A stretch of 64,000 bases of DNA from Molanna angustata (taxonomy: Eukaryota > Arthropoda > Insecta > Trichoptera > Molannidae), in contig OY754974.1 of assembly GCA_963576475.1 (NCBI GenBank), positions 11,428,904-11,492,903 of the forward strand, read 5' to 3'. Of the stretch, positions 57,462-64,000 are shown piece after piece (position 1 is the stretch's first letter; every line of letters begins with the position of its first letter). The notes under the pieces were generated by a model, which saw only the letters and a list, made by a program, of their open reading frames with translations, was not told the DNA's origin and did not search any database. The position numbers and the translations under genes are program-made.

Positions 57462-58094
57462 ATATTTTTTAACAGATTTTTAATTATCTCAATAGAGACG
57501 AAGTTGGAATATTTATTGTAGGAGAACCGGGAAATCAAGGCACCTACAGGGCTTACGACCTGTCATCGGCTGGTTTACGTGATCACTTTATGCGCTTGCG
57601 CAACGTTCACCAATAAATTATGCCTTTTAATGAGATCCCTATCAATTCAATTTTGAAAGTTCTATATATTGTAATACTGAAATTCTTTTCGCTTGAAAAA
57701 AAGGAATTTTTACTACAGCCATCTATGGGTGAAATTATGAACAACAATCTTTGTTGGAACGCCATCTATTGAGAGAATTGATTTTTGTAAATAATGAAAG
57801 CTACAATTCTTATATCACATTGTTATAATTCACATTGTTATTAGTGTCATATGAAAGAGCGGCACTTAAAACCTTCATCTGCACAAAAAAGTAGAAAATT
57901 GAAATTTTGCGACTTAACACCTTCATCCACTTGTGTCTTCAATTGGTGAACGTTGCGCAAGCGCATAAAGTGATCACGTAAACCAGCCGATGACAGGTCG
58001 TAAGCCCTGTAGGTGCCTTGATTTCCCGGTTCTCCTACAATAAATATTCCAACTTCGTCTCTATTGAGATAATTAAAAATCTGTTAAAAAATAT
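57462..58094. mobile_element. palindromic element P, complete copy
   Basis: Left arm 57462-57614 and right arm 57942-58094 are 153-bp inverted repeats, near-perfect by eye (atattttttaacag outermost; gttcaccaat innermost), around a 327-bp spacer without coding capacity. The arms contain gagaaccgggaaatcaaggc and acctacagggcttacgacct. The interior has cgccatctattgagag. It behaves like a non-autonomous inverted-repeat DNA element, but the target duplication is not clear because part of the left flank is itself repeated at 34.0 kb. Confidence 0.7.
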
Positions 58095-58099
58095 CATTT

Positions 58100-58990
58100 T
58101 AACATATCACAAGTTAGCTACGAGTAAGCAACGTCACAAAAGAAAATTTAAGTGCTCGACTCACATTACTTTGAGTATCCGTAAGATGAACAGCTGGCTG
58201 TATTCTGAAAGAAAATAAAAAATAAACAATACACCGAGGGTCTGATACACGTTATGAGGTTTTCTTTTTTGTCAGTAATCCATCACAAAGTTTCCTGTAC
58301 GAGTTTTGATCTAGTGGCCAACAAAAATATACGGAACTTTGTTTCCATTCTTCCATATTCTTTGTTTAAGAATTGAGTAGCTCACGAAAGGGAACGGGGT
58401 ATAAATTAATAACGCTACGTGAGCCGATCGCTTACAAAATTTGATACAAGTAGGTGGGTAAAAATGTTTTATCCCCGTGATAAATAATTGAGAGCCTCCA
58501 TTATGGCGAGTATAACCATAACTGGGAATATATTATAATTCTGCAGGGGGATAATGATCACGTCCAATAAAAGTCTTACTTTGGTACCATTTGGTTATTT
58601 ATTATAAAGCTACCTCCACCAACTCAAAAATACCAATTTTACAATAATCCATTTTCAGACAATACAGTGAGGCTTGTATAATATAATAACATACTGATCC
58701 ATTCAAGTGATCGAATTTGGGGATGGAAAATAAATATATCGTGACACCTGTTGTTCGCTTAAAAATGTCAATTTAATCTTGACGTTAAAATCACTGTTGG
58801 GTATTGCGGTTCTTGGAAAAGTCTCCAATTTGGGGCAAAGTTGGTCTTCGTGTCTCCCGATCCTTGGAAATTTACTGCGGGTTTTGGCGAGGTGCCAGTT
58901 TCATTATTGATTTGAAATTTCTGTCTTGTTTTTCTAACACCTATCTTCTTCGTCCAATTTTAAATGTCTCAGCAATCAGCAATTTATCCA
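58100..58990. other. stretch without recognisable gene
   Basis: Short frames only; no splice-bounded exon that could follow exon b was found. Confidence 0.4.
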
Positions 58991-58999
58991 AGTCTTTAT

Positions 59000-59115
59000 T
59001 TTTCTATTAGTGATCCATGGGTGGTTGACTGGTCGGTATTGCATCCGAGCAACAAGTCCGCCACATTGTAAGAAACAATTCTGCATCCCGGAGTGTGGAG
59101 ACGTTTGAATATCTG
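59000..59115 (+). mobile_element. LINE 3' UTR fragment
   Basis: Reverse complement matches the tggcggacttattgcc element tail (here tggcggacttgttgctcgg), placed in plus orientation. No coding part recognised upstream. Confidence 0.4.
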
Positions 59116-59250
59116 GAATGATTTGCTTGATTCATACATAGATTGCGATGGTGTTTTTAGCTTAATTTAAGCGTTTATATAATACAGCACAACATATTAT
59201 ATAGATTTTAAAAAAATTTGATCGATAAAGGTACTCAATATAAATGCACA

Positions 59251-59372
59251 ATTGGTGAACGTTGTGCAAGCGCTTAAAATTGATCACGTAAACCGGGCGA
59301 TGAGCCCTGTAGGTGCCTAATTTCTCGGTTCCCCTATGAATATTTACTTCAACTTCATCTCTATTGAGATAC
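59251..59372. mobile_element. palindromic element P, single right arm, diverged
   Basis: The run from attggtgaacgttgtgcaag to ctctattgagata corresponds to the right arm at 57942, with deletions. Confidence 0.6.
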
Positions 59373-59599
59373 AGTTGTCAGAATGTAAATGAATTACATA
59401 GCACAATCTCAAATGTGCCAAGAATTTCCCTAAAATTTTATAAATGGATAAGTTTTATTAACCATACCATATTGATGATTTCATTCAGTTTTTATCTTTT
59501 TTATAAAAAAAAAAATGTAACGAAATATTTTTTTTTCTTACGTGCTCTTTATTGCTGGATGATTTGACTAAATTGGATAATATTAAGGTTACAGGAAGC

Positions 59600-59801
59600 C
59601 AAACCGCAGTACTCGATTCGCTATTGACTGCAGCGGTCGCGTTGAACATTCAGTGTTGTGTTTGTTACAAATTGTTGTTGTGTACAGGGTGACACCAAAC
59701 TAAAAAATTTTTTTTTTTTTTTTTAATTGGTATTAATTAGAACATTATATTTTTGATAAACTACGTCTGTGAAAAGTGTAGTTCACCGTGGTGGCTCCAA
59801 T
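59600..59801 (+). promoter_or_regulatory. LINE-B 5' UTR (approximate)
   Basis: The stretch ccgcagtactcgattcgcta, gcagcggtcgcgttgaacat and cagtgttgtg is GC-richer than its surroundings and precedes ORF1 with a T-run at 59705-59725. It probably holds the element's 5' end and internal promoter. The exact boundary cannot be fixed without another copy. Confidence 0.45.
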
Positions 59802-61112
59802 ATGGAGCCGCCACTCGAGCCACCTGACCCCCGCAAACGCCCAAGTTCCCCGATACTTTACACAAATCCCCGCAAGATCCCTGCTATCTCCGCCATATCT
59901 CCTACTACGACTACACCGACTACATCGATTTCGACTTCTCCGCCTCCTCTTTCTCTAAAATATAAACCCCAAGATATTGGACCTTATCTAATCTATGTGC
60001 AAAACCAAGACACTTCAAAATTAATTAAACCTCTAGAATTTGGGAAAAAACTTCACGTAGCAAGAATTAAAGGAATTGCCCCAGGATCCATAAAAATGGA
60101 GGGAAAATTTAAAGTTTCCATTTGTTTTGTGTCGGCAGCCTCAGCAAACGAATTCCTTATAAGTAATTTTTTGTTGGATAACGGTCTAAAGGCATTTATC
60201 CCATCTTTCATGCTCACCAAATTGGGTATTGTTCGTGGTGTATCCGATGAAATAACTAACGAAGAAATTCTGGAATTCGCGGAGATCCCGCAAAGTTCTG
60301 GAAAAATTATTAAGGCTCGGCGTCTTAACAGAAAGGTAACCTCTGAAGAAGGCATCACATGGAAACCAACACAATCCGTGGTTTTGACATTTGAGGGCCA
60401 GATTTTGCCAGAATATGTGTACCTTTTCAACAATGCTTTTCGTGTGGATCAATATGTATTTCCCACCATTTTGTGTTACAACTGTTGCAGATACGGTCAC
60501 ACTAAAATCCAGTGTAGATCGACTGTCCGATGTTATAAATGTGGTGAACCCCATTCTGCGGAACAGTGTCTTTCAAAAGAACTCAAATGTGTCAATTGTG
60601 GGGGAATTCATACAGCAGCCAATATTTCGTGCCCTGAATATAAGAGACAACAAGATGTTAAAACTACAATGGCAACGAAGAACGTCTCTTACAAAGAAGC
60701 ATTAGCTGCCCATCCTAGGAGATGTTTGTATTCGGATAAAGTATCTGTAGCTGATTCTTCTCCTCCGAAGTCTTCTCATGTCAATTTGATACCACATATT
60801 GGAATTTCTCGTTCATCTCCAAAAAAACCCATACATACTGGATTCAACGCAAAAGATCATAACGCCAACCTATTTTATCAAAATGGGCAAGCGTCTAATC
60901 CTACAAATGGTTGCGCTCTTCAACATTCTGGAAACGATACTAACACCTGTGACTCAGAAGTAAAAATTTTGATTGATAAAGTTTCACTGTTCCTGCTACA
61001 ATTGGTTTCAAATCCATTATCTATATCACCGTCCATCGTTGCTAACCTTACTGAATTTTTAAAAATTATATACAACGAAAATAGCTCCTCTGAAAAAAAT
61101 CCCCTGTCTTAA
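59802..61112 (+). CDS. LINE-B ORF1 (gag-like RNA-binding protein)
   Basis: 436 codons from ATG 59802 (MEPPLEPPDPRKRPSSP); the frame runs 11 codons further 5' only to a GTG. It binds and packages LINE RNA. The Pro/Thr-rich N-terminus is followed by a conserved mid-domain (KYKPQDIGPYLIYVQ; PTQSVVLTFEGQILPEYVY) and three zinc knuckles: LCYNCCRYGHTKIQC, RCYKCGEPHSAEQC and CVNCGGIHTAANISC. It is clearly related to LINE-A ORF1 (for example KNVSYKEAL versus KSISYAEAS) but diverged, so the two are different families. No stop or frameshift. Confidence 0.93.
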   Translation: MEPPLEPPDPRKRPSSPILYTNPRKIPAISAISPTTTTPTTSISTSPPPLSLKYKPQDIGPYLIYVQNQDTSKLIKPLEFGKKLHVARIKGIAPGSIKMEGKFKVSICFVSAASANEFLISNFLLDNGLKAFIPSFMLTKLGIVRGVSDEITNEEILEFAEIPQSSGKIIKARRLNRKVTSEEGITWKPTQSVVLTFEGQILPEYVYLFNNAFRVDQYVFPTILCYNCCRYGHTKIQCRSTVRCYKCGEPHSAEQCLSKELKCVNCGGIHTAANISCPEYKRQQDVKTTMATKNVSYKEALAAHPRRCLYSDKVSVADSSPPKSSHVNLIPHIGISRSSPKKPIHTGFNAKDHNANLFYQNGQASNPTNGCALQHSGNDTNTCDSEVKILIDKVSLFLLQLVSNPLSISPSIVANLTEFLKIIYNENSSSEKNPLS

Positions 61113-64000
61113 GGTTTTACAATGGAACTGCAGAAGTGCAGTTTCAAATCGTGATGATATTATTCTTTTGTGTAAATCCCATAACATTGATGTCGTCGCC
61201 ATTTCGGAAACTTGGTTTTCAACAGGTTCATTTGTAAACTTTCCAGGTTTTGCCTGCATAAGGGATGACCGTCACGATGGCCGTGGCGGTGCAGCCCTTA
61301 TGATAAAAGATTCTTTACCTTTCACAACGATCTGTGTACCTAACTGTTCAAAAATACAGGTGGTTGCGGCTAAGATTTGGAATGTTTCTATAGTGTCAGC
61401 TTATTCTGCGCCAAGAAGCCCAGTTGATGTATCTTTTTGGAAAGATATCGTGTCAAGACTATCATCATCATATATGATACTTGGGGATTTGAACGCTCAT
61501 TCCCCTTCTTGGGGATGTCAGCAGGCTGACTCTGCTGGAAGGATGATTCTGGACTTAGTTGACGAGTTTAATTTATGTATTTTAAATAATGGTGATCCTA
61601 CACGCTTTGCTCCCCCAAGACAGAAACCAAGTGCAGTGGATATATCCATATGCACTAATGATTTGGCTCAAATGTCATCTTGGTGTATTCTCAATGATCC
61701 CTATTCTAGCGATCATTTCCCGATAATAATTTCTTTCGTCAACCACGCAATTAAACAATCATTGGTCGTTAGTAAGAAGGATCGGTATAATATTAAAAAG
61801 GCTAACTGGGAAAAATTTTCAAAAACTATTGAAAGCAACCTTGAATCATTAATTATTGAGCAAAATAATGATGTTAATAAAATGGTAGACAATGTCACTT
61901 CCTTGATTCACAATGCTGCTAAATACAGTATTCCAAAACTTAGGTCGAGAGAACACGGTAGAATTTCTCCCCCATGGTGGGACGATGACTGTACACAGAT
62001 GATTAATCTTAGGTCTGAAGCTGTGAAGAAATACAAAAAAGATATGTCATTGGAAAATTATTTAACGACACGTAAAGTTCAAGCTGAGACTAAGAGACTA
62101 CTGAGAAGTAAAAAGAGACAAGGGTGGTACAGGTTCTGTTGTTCACTGTCACCTGATTCAAATATTGCAGATGTTTGGGGTTCAATTCGAAGATTTAGAG
62201 GTTCCTTCTCTAACAAACCGAATATTAGAAGATGCACATCATGGATTGAAGAATTTGTTGACAAACTTTCTCCTCCTTATGCTCCGGATGTTTCAGAAAC
62301 TCGCCGATCGCCTGTCACCCCAGTACGGTCCAGTTGGGTGTCGTCTCAGTTCACTCTAGAAGAACTTCAAATTGCTATTAGTTCCACCGGCGATACATCG
62401 CCAGGCCCTGATATGTTTCCTTATGCATTCTTTCGGCACTTCCCTACTAGCTTTTCCCAAATTATAGTGGACCTTTACAACACCATTCTCCGTTTGGGTG
62501 TGGTTCCGGATTCGTGGAAGGTTCAATATGTTATTCCCATACCTAAACCAAGGAAGGACCCCTCTTTGGGATCATCTTATAGGCCTATTGCACTATCCTG
62601 TTGCTTTCTCAAAGTGTTAGAACGTATAGTAAAAACAAGACTGGAGTGTTTTATTGAAGGTAATTCCCTTCTCCCAGCTTACCAATTTGGCTTTAGAAAG
62701 GGTAAATCTTGTCTTGATTGCCTTAGCACACTAGTTTCAGATATTCAAATTTCTCGAAGTAAGAAAAATGACTTAATTGCATGTTTTTTGGATATTGACA
62801 GTGCTTATGACAATGTACTTCTTTCCGTTCTCTTCAATAAGATGGTATTTTTGGGTATTCCGGAAGACATATGTCAACTAGTTTTCAATATTATGTGTGA
62901 AAGAAAGCTTCTGGTGGAGACTCCTACTGGTATACACTCCAGAGCTACTTACAGGGGTTTACCGCAGGGATCTGTGTTGAGTCCTCTGTTATTCAACATC
63001 TACACTTATGACCTCAGTTCATGCATCCCTAATAGCTGTAGTGTCTTACAGTACGCGGATGACTTTGTTGTTTATTGTACGGATAAATCATTAGGTCGTT
63101 CTTCTAAGTTATTGGAGAGCACATTGAGTTCCTTGAGTGAGTGGTTTGCTAGTAATGGACTTAGTTTATCCCCGTGCAAAAGTAAAACTGTTGTATTTTC
63201 TAATAAGCATAGGGTTCCAGATGTTTTAATAATGCTGGATGGCAATCATCTTCCGATGACAGAATCATGCAAGTTTTTAGGAATGATTTTACATCGAAAA
63301 TTGACATGGAACATGCACATAGAGCATGTGGTGACAAGATGCGAAATTAGCCTTAACGTTCTTAGAGCGGTTTCAAAAGTTTGGTGGGGTGCTCATCCCA
63401 CCACCATGAAAATGTTATATTCCGCTATTGTTCGCAGTCATATTGATTATGGTTGCTTCCTTCTCGATCCACTTCCATTATATTTGTCCAAGAAATTGGA
63501 TGTTGTCCAATCAAAATGCCTAAGACTTATTCTGGGAGCAATGAGATCTAGTCCTATAGTTGCTCTACAAGCGGAATGTTTAGAGATGCCTTTAAACTTA
63601 AGAAGAAAATTCTTGGCTTCCAAATTCTTAATTTCTAGGTTATATAACATAGAACATCCTCTTTTTCCAAAGTTACAGTATCTTTTTGAGACTCCTTTGA
63701 GTACTTCAGCGTGGCACTCAAAAATCTCGCCATTGCTTTGCTCTTCTTGGAACTTCTTAATTAAAACTTTTCCAGATGTTCTTTCATCGTCTCTCCCCAT
63801 TTTTGCAATTCCCTTCAAAGCCGTGATTTTTTCTCCAGATATATCTGAATGTCCCGAATTCCAAAAATCACTATTGACACTGAACCCTACTCAGGTAAAT
63901 AGAATTTTCAGTCAAATAGTGGATAACAAGTGGCCTTCCCATGTATTTTTTTTTACTGACGGGTCAAAGTCCCAAGATGGTGGTTGTGGTTCTGCCTTCC
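61063..64000 (+). CDS. LINE-B ORF2: endonuclease, reverse transcriptase, RNase H (cut by window end)
   Basis: I read every codon from 61063 to the window end and found no stop. The frame is +1 relative to ORF1 and overlaps its last 50 bases. No ATG occurs before the essential endonuclease motif LQWNCRS (61117), so initiation must use reinitiation, frameshifting or a non-ATG codon. Domains: APE endonuclease (GDLNAHS near 61486; SDHFPIII near 61711), RT (TSPGPDMFPY; QFGFRKGKS; FLDIDSAYD; GLPQGSVLSP; YADD at 63052-63063), and the start of RNase H (FTDGSKS near 63954). The YADD and FxLD-type catalytic residues are intact. Domain order matches LINE-A and the I superfamily. The copy may be active if its 3' end is whole. 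Confidence 0.93.

Noticed and set aside
60053..60554. Minus-strand frames of 122-126 codons
   Set aside because: They are antisense to the zinc-knuckle ORF1 of LINE-B.

Overview
The window reads as nuclear DNA of an insect, most probably a moth or butterfly. It is AT-rich and gene-poor, and packed with eukaryotic transposable elements: non-LTR retrotransposons of several clades, one Ty3/gypsy element, a Penelope-like element, tRNA-derived SINEs, Helitron-like families, a TTAA-flanked foldback element and many micro- and minisatellites. Short runs such as taggtaggtacc and one SINE body recall Lepidoptera. That order-level call is recognition from memory, not a measurement. No bacterial operon, rRNA or CRISPR array is present.

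Host coding sequence is sparse. Two exons at 5535-5677 and 43571-43718 join in matching phase into one cysteine-rich protein, so almost everything from 5.7 to 43.6 kb would be a single intron of about 37.9 kb. A possible last exon of an opposite-strand gene lies inside that intron at 27184-27378. A short open frame that ends at base 129 may be the tail of another gene.

Layout. 0-5.5 kb: LINE 3' ends, a 0.3-kb AAAT microsatellite, and a TTAA foldback element (3649-4930) with a LINE inserted in it. 6-7.3 kb: LINE tails. 7.3-20.2 kb: seven copies or pieces of a roughly 1-kb Helitron-like family (Hel-1). An I-superfamily LINE (LINE-A, about 11.57-16.89 kb, minus strand) is interrupted and partly inverted among them, and a 128-bp satellite there contains the Hel-1 5' end. 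20.2-25.8 kb: SINEs and decayed LINE pieces. 26.4-27 kb: 47-bp minisatellite. 27.5-28.0 kb: a second copy of the LINE tail seen at 1.6 kb. 30-32.5 kb: two more Hel-1 copies. 32.5-34 kb: 35-bp minisatellite, another Helitron-like end and a palindromic element. 34.75-43.04 kb: a second TTAA foldback element split by a near-pristine Ty3/gypsy retrotransposon (35269-42865) with separate gag and pol, features of the CsRn1/Kabuki group and almost identical 559-bp LTRs.

44.7-54.5 kb is an array of long Helitron-like units (Hel-2) built from internal minisatellites. 56.0-56.8 kb is a Penelope-like GIY-YIG endonuclease fragment between inverted repeats, with a 15-bp target-site duplication. 57.4-58.1 kb is a palindromic element with 153-bp arms. 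From about 59.6 kb to the end runs a second I-superfamily LINE (LINE-B) whose ORF1 and visible ORF2 are completely open. The window cuts it in the RNase H domain. Apart from the host exons, the genes present act in copying mobile elements: gag/pol for the LTR element, ORF1/ORF2 for the LINEs, and no replication enzyme for the Helitron-like, foldback and SINE families, which depend on partners elsewhere.
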